Shown here: positions 22,627-34,600 of the stretch, one piece after another
How the letters are laid out: each line of letters starts with the position of its first letter
Numbering within the stretch: the first letter of the stretch is position 1
Assembly (NCBI GenBank): GCA_013396755.1
Contig: VWZF01002382.1
Location: forward strand, 370,470-434,469
Reading direction: 5' to 3'
Length of the DNA stretch: 64,000 bases
Source: Sclerurus mexicanus
Lineage: Eukaryota; Chordata; Aves; Passeriformes; Furnariidae
Notes under the pieces: generated by a model
Database searches by the model: none
Told to the model about the DNA's origin: nothing
What the model saw: the letters and a program-made list of their open reading frames with translations, nothing else
Translations under genes and position numbers: made by a program

Positions 22627-22765
22627 GCTCTGGAGGAAGGGGGATGCTGGAGGAAGGGCGGGAGTGCTGGAGGGGAGGGTCGCTGGGGGAATGGGATGCT
22701 GGAGGGAGCGGGGGGCATGCTAAAGGAAGGGGGATGCTGGAAGTGCGGGGATGCCGCAGGAAGGG
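22627..22765. repeat. Short GGGATGCTGGAGGAAG-type repeat
   Basis: Imperfect purine-rich copies of about 11-25 bases follow directly after the single N that ends the larger minisatellite. Confidence 0.6.
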
Positions 22766-22889
22766 GGTGATGGGGACAGGGTCTTGTCGCCAGAGGATTT
22801 CAGGATTATCTGAGTGTGAGTGCCATACTAAAGCCCCCGAGGTCCCCTTTGCGCTGGTGGCAGCGATCCAGAGGGGTGTCCCCTCCTGC

Positions 22890-23350
22890 CGGGGACACCC
22901 CATCCCGACGTGCGCCCCTGTCACACCCGGAGGGATGCTCCGAACGCCGGGAGCGCGCTCCGGACCGCTCCGCCCGGGCCGAGCGGAGGAAGCAGCCGGC
23001 TGTGGCTGGAGGTATTAAGAAGAGCAGTTGTTTTGTCACCGGCAAAGCCCTCGCTGTCACCAGGGTGGCAGACGGCATCTGCCGTCTGGTCACCGACCGC
23101 GGGCCGGTGTGGCGCATCTCTGCGAGGATGGAGCTGAGGCTGTGAGCCAGGAAAGCCCGAACCCACAGCCGGGCGGCTTCCCGGTTCCACCGGGGTTTTG
23201 TTGAGCGAGTGGGTGACAATTTGGGTGTCTCCTGCCCGCGTTCCTCGAGCGCTCCCCAAAACGGGGCTGGCGGGCGCGTTCTCGCCGTGATTCAGCACAG
23301 CCCGGTGCGTGTCCGGGCTCCTCGGGAATTGCCGAATCCTTCCTTTCCCG
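22890..23350. promoter_or_regulatory. CpG-rich patch, candidate promoter or CpG island
   Basis: CpG density is clearly higher than in flanking DNA, with clusters such as GGGAGCGCGCTCCGGACCG. It lies about 5 kb upstream of the first NIN coding exon and could be the NIN promoter, but no transcription start is visible. This rests on composition only. Confidence 0.3.
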
Positions 23351-24044
23351 GCGTGCTGGATAAATCACCGGCTCGCTTTGTTTACTTCTGAACTAATCAG
23401 CCTTGTGCCTCCACCTCGGGCTTTATCGCACCCGGGGCTCCCCGAGTTGCTGCGGAGCCGCTCCAGCCCCATTTGCAAAATCAAACCAGATGGGCGCTTT
23501 GTTTTTCCCTTACGGAGGGAAGGCCGGCAGTGAAAAGCCCTATTACAATGCAAATACCGGGCTGGCGTGAATATTCAAACCTCTGCGCTGCTTTTGAAGC
23601 TCTTTACATAAATTTATAGTGCTTTTCCAGCCGTCGCTGCTTCGCTAATCGGTAGTGGAGCTTGGTTAACAGAGTCTCTGCTCTCTGCCAACTTTGGAGG
23701 GTCTGGGGGTGTTTTGGGGTGCGCGGGGAGAGGTGGCATTGAGGCGCAAAGTGAGAATTACGAGCGTGGTCAATGGGGAGGAGGAACCGCCAGCTGTAAG
23801 GCTGACTCTGGTGGTGACCCTTGAAGAGCCGGGCGTGCTGTCAAGTGATTTACTGATGTTTAGGTGCTTCATTGTCCCTTTCGGGTTTTGTTTTCCCCTT
23901 TCCCTTTGGTTTCTCGGTGTGACCCTTTGTGGAGCTGCTGCTCCCGAGAGGGTATTGCAGGGTGGGCTGAGCTGGGAAATTACCCCAACGCGGTGTGGGG
24001 GCTTGGGGGTCTGTGCAGTGACAGGGCACAGAGTCTTCTCTCTG
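23351..24044. other. Intergenic with a repeat-free AT-richer segment
   Basis: The part from about 23530 to 23660 is free of repeats and carries an octamer ATGCAAAT at 23548-23555. It could be a regulatory element. No exon is recognised. Confidence 0.3.
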
Positions 24045-24300
24045 GTAACAGGAGACCAGAGGGAAGGGCTGGAGCTGTGTCAGGGCAGGGTCAGGTGGGA
24101 TCTCAGGGAAAGGTCCTTCCCCCAGAGGGTGGTGGGCACTGCCCAGGCTCCCCAGGGCAGTGGGCACGGCCCCAAGGCTGCCAGAGCTCCAGGAAGGTTT
24201 GGATGATGCTCTCAGGGACAGGGTGGGATTGGTGGGGTGTCTGTGCAGGGAGTTGGAATCTCATCCTTGCGGGTCCCTTCAACTCAGGTCATTCTATGAT
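24045..24300 (+). mobile_element. CR1-like LINE 3' fragment, subfamily shared with 31370-31624
   Basis: It contains the forward words GGGAAGGGCTGGAGCTGTGTCAGG, CCCCCAGAGGGTGGTGGGC and a 3' end CCCTTCAACTCAGGTCATTCTATGATTC. A second copy of the same subfamily lies at 31370-31624. Confidence 0.75.
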
Positions 24301-24894
24301 TCATCACGACTGCTTCACCACAGCTGCAATGGATGAAACGGTTCATTAGGGGAAGGAGATAATGAGTTTGATGAGGCAATCTCAGCCCTGGTTTTCCAGC
24401 AAGGGCTCAAGGGTCTGGTTTTCGTGGCTGCTGGGCATCTCGTATAAACCTCACCGTTAAAAACTGGGGCCCTGGTGGGTTTTGCCAGCTGTGTTCACAC
24501 TGTCCCGGTTGTCACAGGTGCAGCAGGAAGGGAAAGTTGCTTTAAACCTGCCCGTGTGTGGCTGTGGTGTCCAGCACAGGGCGGACACTATGGAGCAGTG
24601 ACATCCCAGGAGGCAGGTGCTTGTGTTTTGGAGGTGGCCACAGGGTGCTGCTGGATGATTACTGCTAATTAGCAGGCCCTCTTTGGGCCCAGGTGATCAG
24701 CAGCAGCAGCAAAAGCAGCATTTTGCTTGCTGTCCCTTGAAGGTGATGACTTGTTCGAGGCCACTGCCTTCCACAGAGGGCTGGTTGGTACCCACAGCCC
24801 TGGCTGGTGATGCAGCTCATGTGGCATCCGGGCAAAGCATCCCCAAAATCTCCATCTTGTGCTGCTGTGCAGCAGCAAACGTGGCTTTGCATCA
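24301..24894. other. Intergenic, no feature recognised
   Basis: No exon or mobile element stands out. A short AGC-rich run lies near 24702-24716. Confidence 0.35.
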
Positions 24895-24990
24895 GACTGG
24901 TGAAAGGTGTCCCTGCCCGTGGCAGGGAGGTTGGAATGAGATGGTCTTTAAGGTCCCTTCCAACCCAGACCATTCTGGGGTTCTGTGTTT
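24895..24990 (+). mobile_element. CR1 LINE 3' terminal fragment
   Basis: Only the last ~95 bases of the element are present, from GGTGTCCCTGCC to the CATTCTGGGGTTCTGTG tail. Confidence 0.75.
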
Positions 24991-27900
24991 CATATTGGTT
25001 TTCACCCCAAAAAAGGTCATTGTGCTACTTGTAGTGTTTTCACTTGCTGATGCCATTGATTGACCAGGTAATTTGTGTCTTTTTTAGCTCCAGGCTGAAG
25101 CCTCGGGGTTGATATCGATTCCAGGCACTTAATATGCGAAGCGGTAATTACTGTTTAAGCCTATATTGTTTGAGTTAAATTTAGCTGGGAATTTAGCCCT
25201 GTCAGGCCTCTACATTGTGTGCTGTGAAGGTTATCTGGCTCTCAGGAGGGGCGGGGGGGAGGTGGATTTAGGGGAAGGAAAGAAATGCTGGTGAAAACTT
25301 CCTCTTCTCATCATCCCTGAGCGCTTTGCTTCAGCGGGCTTGTTGTAGGGAGCCCGGACATAAGCGGTGATGTGCTTGTGACTCTAAATCTGCACCTTTC
25401 GGCGCTGCCTGGTCATTCCGGGGGACTTGAAACCACGCAGAAGGCCAGCAATAAATCTGAACAAAGTGATGCCCTGTGCAGGGACCCCTCTGCTCCTCGC
25501 AGGGGACCGGGGAGCCCCCGCTCAGCTGCCGCCCGCCTGCCCCTATTATCCCTCCGGCTCCGGCCGCCCTCCTGCATCTCAGCTGCTGGCCCATCTGGAG
25601 CGGAGATGAAAGGCCGGGCTTTAATTCGGGCTTTGTGTGCCTCCCATGTGTCCCCCCCTCCCCTCTCAGCCCTTTCTCCGCTGCCAGTCTCCCGGGTGCC
25701 GAAGGTGGGGCTCTGATGCTGCTGACCTCATTATTTTGACTGCTGGGTGATGCCAGGCGGCCCCACCAGCTCACCAGGTATTAGGGCCGGGTGGTTTGGG
25801 TCGGGTTGGGTTTCTCGTCCCCTCTCGGAGCGCTGCTGGAATAATCCAGCCGGGAGTAGGCATCTTGGGTCACCTTGCGCAGCCGGCTGCGTGCCGGAGC
25901 CGGCTTCCTAAGATGGAGGTTGTGCAGGATGCGTGCGGCATCGCCCGGCTGCTGGCAGCTCCCTGACTGCAGGTAGGCAAAGAGCCCTGTCCTCCACCGC
26001 CGAGTCCTCCCGCTTTCTCACGGCAAATCCCTTTCCCTGGGCTGTGCGGGGTTGGTTGGGTCCCACCGAGCCCGGTGAACTCCGGCCATCCCTGGCAGTG
26101 GGGGCACGTGAGGCTGCCAGGGCCACCTTGCCCAAAACTCGCCTGGGCTGTAGGGCAGGTGTGGCCCCTGGCAGGGACCAGGCAGCTGATGCTCTTTTCC
26201 TTTGGGGGTTGTGTTTTTCGTGCTGGTTTTATGGGCTTCCCCAATGCCTCCTTCACCCGGTGCCCATCCGGACTTGCCCAGGGGAAGGTTTCTGGGGCTT
26301 CCTGCTGGTGTGACACCAAGAGGGGTGACCCCAGTGCTCCAGCAGCGGGGATGCTCAGGGATATGTTGGGAGGTGGCATTTAGCTCGGTGCTGTCTAACT
26401 GGGGAAACTGGTTCTGGCAGTGGAGGAGTAGGGTCCCTGCCGGAGACATCTCCTGGGGCAGGAGGTGGCTGACCCTGAAGATAAGAGGCTCCAAATGCCT
26501 GGGAAGCTTGGTGGGTTGGAGTCACCTTCGCTGCAGGCTTGGCCGTGAGTTTTGGGGCTGCTGGAATGTGCAGGCAGGGCTCCCTGACACCAGTGTCAGC
26601 AGCCCTGTGGATGCAGGTGGGAAATGGGGTTACTGGTGTGACGTTGGAAACTAGTTTGTTGCCTTCCTCCTGCTCGCAGGTACCTGAGTTTTTGGGTGCT
26701 GCCTCCTCCTCTGTGCCGGGAGTCCAGTGTGTGTCTGCACCCTCCCTTCCTCCCTGCAGCACTTGGGCGCTGTGATAAATCAGCTCAGGAGGGATCTGAG
26801 GTGGGGGAAAAACAAGAGACTGAAGGGTGTGAGGCTCAGGTAGAAGAATTTAGGGCTGGGGAGTGTCCACGGTCACCCTTGTCCGTGTCAGTGCAGGAGG
26901 AAGGGCAGGCAGGCTGTCCCTGTCCCACGGACCCCGCGTGCCGCCTGGCACCAGCCCTGCATCCCTCAGCAGATGTGGGATCCCGAGGAGGCTCCGTGCT
27001 GGCATCTGCTCCTGCAGCCAGTGGAATCAAGGGCACGGCTGCTGCAGTGCCTGCCCTGGAGATTTCCCGGTGCCTGGGCAGGGGGGTGAAATTGGGCTGC
27101 GCTCGGAGCAGCCCGGCTTGCTGTGGGATGCTCTGAGCGCTGCTGGTGGCACAGGCAGCGCTGTGAGGCTGAGAGGGAGGGGGCAGGATGGTGAGGAGGG
27201 GGTTTGGGAGAACCCTTGTTTTGGGGAACGGGGCAGAGACAACCTGCAGCGGCGTCACCAGAATAAAATTCACATGGCTGGACTTGGGCAATGGTTGAGG
27301 GTGGCCGAGCATCCCGGGATTCCCAGTTGTGTCGTTGGGACACCAGATCCTGGCAATGCAGTTGTCACTCCGTGTACACTGGTGCTGATGGTGCCCGTTG
27401 TATCCCCTGGAGTGGTGGCACGTCCACGCCGAGGCTGTGTTGTGTCACTGGGTGACACTGCTGCCACCCCAGGCCAGGCTTGGTGGATGGATCCAGCCAA
27501 ATCCTTCATTTCAGACAGGAAATTTCCCTCTACTCCCCTGCCTGAACAATTCCCTGGGGCTGTGATCCTCTGTTAGCAGTGGATGAGAGGGATGAAAAAT
27601 TGCCTCGGAGGGGAGGACGAAGCCCTGAGTTGAGCTGGGAGGAAACCACCCGGGCTTTGTGTGCCTGGTGCAGGAGACCAGAGGTTTGGGTTGTTTCCCT
27701 GCTGGGCTCAGCTGTGCTCTGGGGCTGGCTTTGCTGTCACTTGTCTCTGCCTTCAGCCAGGTTTGACCTGAAGCAGAGCAGCGCAGTGATTGCTGGGCAG
27801 TGCTGGGGGAACGACTGGGCTTCATCCTGGAGGCCTTTTCCCATCTAAATGATTCCGTCTTTGGCACAGGGATGCGTGTTTTGTTCGTGGAGGGGGTGTA

Positions 27901-28397
27901 CCAAGTGTTTGAGCCCCACGCTCTGCTCCCTGCAGCTGCTGAGCTGTTGTTGCCAGGATGGTTGTTTACCTTCTCACCAAAGCCTCACCTGCAACACCTG
28001 GGGAGCAGTGGAGCTCAAGGGAACAATTTGGCCCTGCAGCACCTCAGCTGCTCCAGCTGAGCCAAATGAGCTGCTCCCGGAGTCAGGGTGAGGTGGCGCT
28101 TAAGGACGTGCCACATGGGGCTGTCCCAGCCACCTGGGCTGTCCCTTCCCCTGGAGGGTTTGGCTCTGCAGGTTTTTTCTTCTCCCCCTCTTTGTTCTTT
28201 GTGCTGTGTGGCTTCTGCCTTCCCCCAGCGGGATGGAAGAGGCTGGAGCAGTGGTGGAGCACCGGGTTCGCTTAATGCGAACAAACGCGGCCACCGACAG
28301 CCTCGTGGGCAGCTCCCGCACCAGCCCTTGGGGTTCTTCACCGTTCCGTGCCACGGGCACCGTGGGCAGCGTTCACCTGGGCCGTTTCTTCCCACAG
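24991..28397. other. NIN upstream region, CR1-free
   Basis: About 3.4 kb before the first NIN coding exon has no CR1 copy. It contains an AT-rich stretch at 25090-25210 and a GC-rich segment at 25480-25620. A possible non-coding exon end at 25972 (CTGACTGCAG followed by GTAGGC) carries an 18-residue upstream frame starting at 25913. No protein-coding exon is recognised. NIN 5' UTR exons are expected in this general area but cannot be placed. Confidence 0.35.
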
Positions 28398-28601
28398 GTG
28401 AGCGTGGCAGGCTATGGGATGGATGAAGCTGAGCAGGACCAGTATGAAGCTCGCCTCAAGGAGCTCTTCGACAGCTTTGACAGCACGGGCACGGGGTCCC
28501 TGGGGCAGGAGGAGCTCACTGACCTCTGCCACATGCTGCACCTGGAGGAGGTGGCCCCGGCACTGCAGCAGACCCTCCTCCAAGGAAACCTCCTAGGCAG
28601 G
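28398..28601 (+). CDS. NIN: NIN first coding exon with EF-hand
   Basis: The exon follows a TTCTTCCCACAG acceptor, carries 21 bases of presumed 5' UTR and then codes for residues 1-61. The EF-hand loop DSTGTGSLGQEE has D at position 1, G at 6 and E at 12. The exon begins with GTGAGC, a donor-like sequence directly after the acceptor, which could act as a recursive splice site. Confidence 0.85.
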
Positions 28602-31600
28602 GTAAGGCTGGGGACGTGGAGGGGGGGATCCTGGAGGGACTGGGGAGCCAGGCACAGCGGTGCTTGGAATTGTCTTGGAAACAGACGGAACGTCTGTGCT
28701 TTGTGAATAAGCAACATCTTGGAAGCTCTGGGGCTTCAGGACTTGTGGGGTTGTGGTCTGTTCATCGGGCTGGGCACAGGGCAGCTTCTGATAGAGGAGT
28801 TGGTGGTAACAGGGAAGGGAGCTGCTCTGCCCTGGCTGGAGGTGGTCTGAAGCTCAGAAACCATGACTCTAGGCTTAGCCTTGTGCGCTGGGGTGTTTTG
28901 TTCAGTGTCCAAGGCCAGAGCAAGTGCTGGGTCCTGGCTGCTTGGCTCACACAGTGCCCATGCCCCTGGCACCGGGTGTGCTGCTGCTGGCCCGGGTCAT
29001 CTCCCTGAACCAGCTCGCCAGGTGCTTGCACAAACTCTGCAGCCCTTTGGATGTGTCTGGGACCTAAATCCAGGGCTTGAGCCTGTGATTTACGTTGGCT
29101 TAAGCTGTAGTTAGACTGGCGGGGCTGCGTGTAGGCACGCACATTTCTCTGAGGTAGAGGATACAACTCGGGCAGTCGCTGGCTGGGCCGCCTTTGTCCG
29201 TGTTACCTGGTGTTGGTGGTTTCCCAAAGTCATTTTTTGGTTGTGGTTGCACCTTCAGAGAGTATCCAGGGCACTGAGCAGAAGCTGTTTGCCCTTGGGG
29301 GAATCTCCACGTGTGCCTTACGCTTCTGCGTTACATCTTTCCCAGCACGCTGCGCTCGGAGTGCGTTGGATCCTTCCCTCCAAATCAGCCTGAAATCCCA
29401 TCACTGCTCGTTAAAATCAGAAAATGTGGAGCAGGGCAGCCAGGGCTCTGGATAGACATGAACTAAGTGGCTATTCCGGCTCCAATTTCCGATCAAACTG
29501 CAGCTCTCAGAAGCAAAATTCCTTTAAGGAACAAAGGCTCCTCTTCCCTGGGGCTGTAGCTCTTCTGCTGGCAGCGGGTGCTGCTGGAGCTGGAACGGGG
29601 ATGGATCCAGGTGGAGGTTTCTGACCTTTGGAGTTGCAGTGTTCTATTTGCTGGAGCACCAGAGACTTTGTTATGCTCTGTTGTCTTGAGCTTATCCTGC
29701 TTGGATGCTGTTATGGAATCATGGAATGGTTTGGGTTGGAAGGCACCATGAAGATCATCCAGTTTCAACCCCCTGCCATGGGCAGGGACCCCTTCCACTG
29801 TCCCAGGTTGCTCCAAGCCCTGTCCAACCTGGCCTTGGACACTTCCAGGGATCCAGGGGCAGCCAGAGCTTCTCTGGGCACCCTGTGCCACAGCCTGCCC
29901 ACCCTCACAGGGCAGGATTTCTTCCCAATATCCCATCTAAATCCACATTCCTTCAGCTTAAGACCATTTCCCCTTGTCCCATCGTCTGGCTTTGCCACTT
30001 GTGTGATGGTGGGACAGAGGGAAAGGCAGGGCAGCACTAAACCTGTGGCTGTCACAGCTGATCAGGGCACCCAAAAGCATCCCGAGTGCCGGGTCACACT
30101 CACCCCATCCCAACCTGCTGCCCCAGGACATCCCATTTTATTTCCTCTTTGTCTTTGGGGGTGGTTCTCCCTTATACCCTGCCACTAGAACATCAGGATG
30201 ACGTGTCTCCCACGTTTCCTTCCCGTCTCCCTGGTGTCCCTGCTCGTTAGCAGCAGCAATGGCCCACGCCGGATTTAATGGCCATCGGATCCTTGGGGTT
30301 TCCCAGGAAAACTCATGGGGAGAATAGCAGCAAACATGTTGCTCCCCGAGCACAGGCTCCTTGCACCTGCCCCGCCAGCCCCTCGCCGCAGATGGTCCCA
30401 GCCTTTGTTTTCCTGCACTTCCAGAGGCCAGGATTTATGGGAGGGCACCGGCGAAGGGGGGCGACGGGGGGCTGGTTTTGTCTGCTGAGGGGCAGCTCTG
30501 CGGCGCCACGTGCTTGCTTTTGTGCCGGGGGCTCTGCTCCAGGGATGAATGCTCCGTGGCCACGGACTCATGGAATGGTTTGGGTTGGAAGGGATCTTGA
30601 AGATCATCTCGTTCCAACCCCCCTGCGAGAGGCTGGATACCTGCGATGGTTTGGGGATTAATGGGGTCTGGTGCGGGGGATGCAAGTCCTGCCCTGACTT
30701 GTGGCAGAGCCGAATCCCCCCCAGAACTGTTTTCCTTGCAGCAATTCCTGGGATTCCTCAGGAAGGGCTGTTTCCTCAGGCTTGGTGGTGGAGCAAGGGG
30801 CTGGGTGCAGGCATGTCTGTCTGTCTGCCCTCTCTGTGCCCTTTAATTAGCAGCAAACTCATGGTGTCTTGGGGACAGCGGTTGGGTGATGTGCAGGGAT
30901 GGAGGCAAGTCCCTGGAAATCATGTCCCTGGATCCCTGGAAGTGTTCAAGGCAGGTTTGGACAGGGCTTGGAGCAACCTGGGCTGGTGGGAGGTGTCCCT
31001 GCCCACGGCAGGGGAGTGGAATTAGGTGGGCTTTAAGTTCCTTTCCAATCCAAACCATTCTGGGACACTCTGAAGTCAGGCACGTCCGAACCCTGCGCTG
31101 GGGTGTCCTTGGCACCATCCTGGAGCAGGGATGGGGAGCTCAGGTTTCAGCTGCACTATTGCAGTAACAGCCTCAGCAAGGACACCACAGGGTGGGGTTT
31201 CACTGCTCAGCTCCCTTCGGTGCTGTGGCTGGAGACATCTTGCAAAATATCCTCCCTCTGTGCCCGCAGTGCTGTTGTTCCCCTTAATGTGCGGTGGGTT
31301 TTTGTGTGCCAGGCAGGAGACTTGGTGGCAAGGTTGCCCTATTCTGATGTTGTTGCAAGATTGCCTGGTTAGGACTCGAGGGAATGGCCTGGAGCTGTGT
31401 CAGGAGAGGTTTGGGTTGGATCTCAGGGAAAAGGTCCTTCCCCCAGAGGGTGGTGGGCACTGCCCAGGCTCCCCAGGGCAGTGGGCACGGCCCCAAGGCT
31501 GCCAGAGCTCCAGGAGGGTTTGGATGATGTTCTGGGGCACAGAGGGGAGTTGTTGGTGTCTGTGCAGGGCCAGTTGGCCTGGATGATGTTTGGGTCCCTT

Positions 31601-34600
31601 CCAGCTCAGGACATTCCATGATTCTCTCTTCTCCACCAGACATTTCCCTCCTCAACCTTCTGGCTGCCTCTGCTAGCAGGAATTTGCAAACAGGGGCAGA
31701 GCTTTGGGAACGGGGCCGTGCTCGAAGCTCAAGGAGAGGGAGCTGGAAGGAGCCACAGATGCCGGTTTGCCCCGGAGATTCGGGGTGTGCAGACTGCTTT
31801 GCATTGCAGGGGCAGACGGGGGGAAGCAGCAGGTACCTTGGCACATGCACACGCTCTTTCTAGTGCTAATCAGTGGCAGCTTCAGAGGGAAGGGGCTGTA
31901 AAGCAGGCTTGGGGTTTCTCAGAAGAGCTGGGGTTGCTCAGCAGCCACAGTTTGGCTGATCCCTGAGTCCCACGGGGAGGCTGGGCTGGGCTGGTGGTGC
32001 CTCTGCCGGTGGTTAGTCTTGTTTGCCTCTGATTTCCTTGTCCTGGGAAAGTTCTCCTCACCGGGGAGTTGCACAGTGCTGTGGTGGGGTTTGCAGGGCC
32101 ACCTGTGCTGTGCCTGGCGCACATCTCTGGGTGGGCACAAAGGTGGTGCCATTGCATCCCAAACTTCCCTGTGTTTGGACTGCTTTGGATCAACCATGAG
32201 CAGGTGCACAAGTTGGCAGCTCCAAAATGGAATAAGAGAATCCCAGACTGGTTTGGGTTGGAAGGGACCTTAAAGCCCACCCAGTGCCACCCCCTGCCGT
32301 GGGCAGGGACACCTTCCACCAGCCCAGGCTGCTCCAAGCCCCGTCCAACCTGGCCTTGGACACTGCCAGGGATCCAGGGGCAGCCACAGCTTCTCTGGGC
32401 ACCCTGTGCCAGGGCCTGCCCACCCTCACTCAAGGATTTTGTGCAACCTTTGTGGGTTTCCTGTCCCTTGCCTGCCTTGCACTCAGGCCCAGCTCTAATT
32501 TTATCAGCTGTATTTCTCTAACTCTCCAGGCACTCTCTGTGTGAAGACACGCAGCATCCAAGGTCAAACGTGCACCAACAGAGCCTGGTTTTCCTGGTTA
32601 TCTGGTCTTAGGAGAAACTATGGAAAATCTCCTCCCTCTGCCAGCTGGGGCTGCACCTCCAGAGTGGGGTCCTGCTGCTGGGAAGGTGGATGGAAAACTC
32701 CTGTTCCTGTCCCTGTGCTGCTGCTTTGCATTAGCAATCCTGCTGTGCAGCCAAGCACAGCGCTGGCACGGGGGGGCTGGAGCATGGGCACATCCTGCCC
32801 TGCAGCCTGATCTTCCACGGGCTCCTCTGGGTGTCGTGGTCATGGTAAAATCACTCTGTGGTCACTGCTGGAGCCAGCTATGCCCTGTGAAGTTGAGTGA
32901 GGGCTCAGCCCCTTCATCCTTCCTCCTCTTCCTCGGTGCGGGCACAAGGGCTGGGCTTGCTGGGCAGGCAGGTGATGATGTGTCAGTGGTGCCACACACC
33001 TGCCCGGGTGATGTGACTCTGTTCAATCCAGTGGGTTTGTCTGAGTGATGCAAAGTGAGTTAGATTTGGTTTTCCCGCTGCTTGTGGGGTCCCATCCAAA
33101 CCCAGCCCCAACACCCATCCCAAACATCCCAGCTCTGTTGTCACTGTTCCCCCCCTGAGAACATCCCATGGGGAGGGAACCTGTTATTCCAACGCTCTCA
33201 TCTTTTATTCATCCTCGTTTAGTCTAAATGTCAAGGGTTTGGGTTTTTTTTAATGGGGGAATTTCTCCTCTCTCTGTAGACTGTCCTTTGGAAATACAGC
33301 AGCGTTTGGAAATGGATGGCAGCAATTAGCATTCAGATGAAGGCATCCCTGACGAGCCTCTTAGCCGAACACGTTTTTAATTGTGTCTAAAAAAGGTCTT
33401 TAAAAATATTTAAAGCCAAGGGGGTGATTGGCATTGTCTGAGCTGCGGTGTGAGGTGCTCACCTGTGTCCCCTCCCTGCCGTGGAGCTTATTGGTCTTGT
33501 TTTTAGGGGCCTTTTTGACCCCCAAAACATGCTGGAGAACTTCACACCTGAACTTTGTTGTCTGTGCAGCATTAAAATCCCCTCTGGATTCACGGCAGTC
33601 GACTCCGCCAGCCGGAGCAGCCTCGGTGCGTTCTTTAAATACAAAAAATCTCGTGTTCGGTGCTAAAAATTCATCCTCAGATTTATTTAGGCAAAAGAAA
33701 TCCCAGGAGCCAGCTCTGCCTGGCCACTGACCCGTGTCAAATAGCTTCTCCAGCTGTCCCCTGCTTTCCGTCCCCCACGGCTGGAATTGCTGGCATTCCC
33801 CGGCACGGCTGGGAAGGAGCTGGAGCCCCTTTGTGACTGGTCGTGGCTGTGAGACAGGAGGCTTTCCAGGAAGGCACAGATGGAAAAAGGGGAGGAAAAA
33901 AATCCAACCCTCAGTGGCAGGATCATCCCTCTGTGGTTTTTTGCCAGACCTGGAATTCCCAGTCCAGCTCTCGTGGAAGTGTGGGAGCTGGGGAAGGGCT
34001 GCCCGGGAAAGGGAGTGATTTTTATCTCCCATCTGCTTTGGAAAGTGGGGTTTGAAGCTTAATTAGGGCAGTGGAGCACTTCCACAACTGAATGTCTCAT
34101 CCCTGATCAGGAATTGTGTCTGTCTGTAGGAGCTGCTGACCCTGGCCGGGTCACCTGACACGATGGAGATGTTCCCTGCTCCTTTGGACATGTCATTTTG
34201 GCTTTTTGCTCCCTGGGAAAACCCAAGCAATGCGTGAAAACGGTGCCTGTGGGTCATTCTGTGACAGCAGTGATTTTTCCCACGTGCCCAAGGGTGTTGG
34301 CTGTGTCTTCGTGTCCCTTTGCTGTCACTTCTCCGGGCTCCGAGACTGAGTGAGCCGAGATTCCTTTGTTGTCAGCAGACACAGGCACTGGTGTTTCCAT
34401 TGGATTATTGGCCTCATATTTAACTATCTGCACCAGCTCATTTCCTCTTTCCTTCCTTTTTTTGTCCTCCCCCGCAGGTCCACTTTGATCAGTTTAAAGA
34501 AGCACTTATCCTCATCTTATCCAGAACCCTGTCAAATGAAGAGCACTTCCAAGAACCAGGTAAATACCACAATTACCTAAAATACTGCCTTTTCCTTGGC

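Larger units (their letters stand above)
28602..34477 (+). other. NIN intron 1 (after the first coding exon), 5.9 kb
   Basis: The left part contains five CR1 fragments (listed separately). From about 32440 to the end there are none, and the sequence is unique. No additional exon with a match to NIN was recognised. Confidence 0.6.

Noticed and set aside
21565..22924. Long minus-strand open frames rich in His, Pro and Ser
   Set aside because: They are translations of the 37-42 bp minisatellite, with no start context, splice sites or family match.
18300..28397. GINS1 between ABHD12B and NIN
   Set aside because: GINS1 belongs to the ABHD12/NINL block, and no frame here resembles GINS1.
28206..28418. 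N-terminal extension of NIN from an upstream in-frame ATG
   Set aside because: A strong acceptor at 28397 separates it, and the MDE- start matches human NIN exactly.
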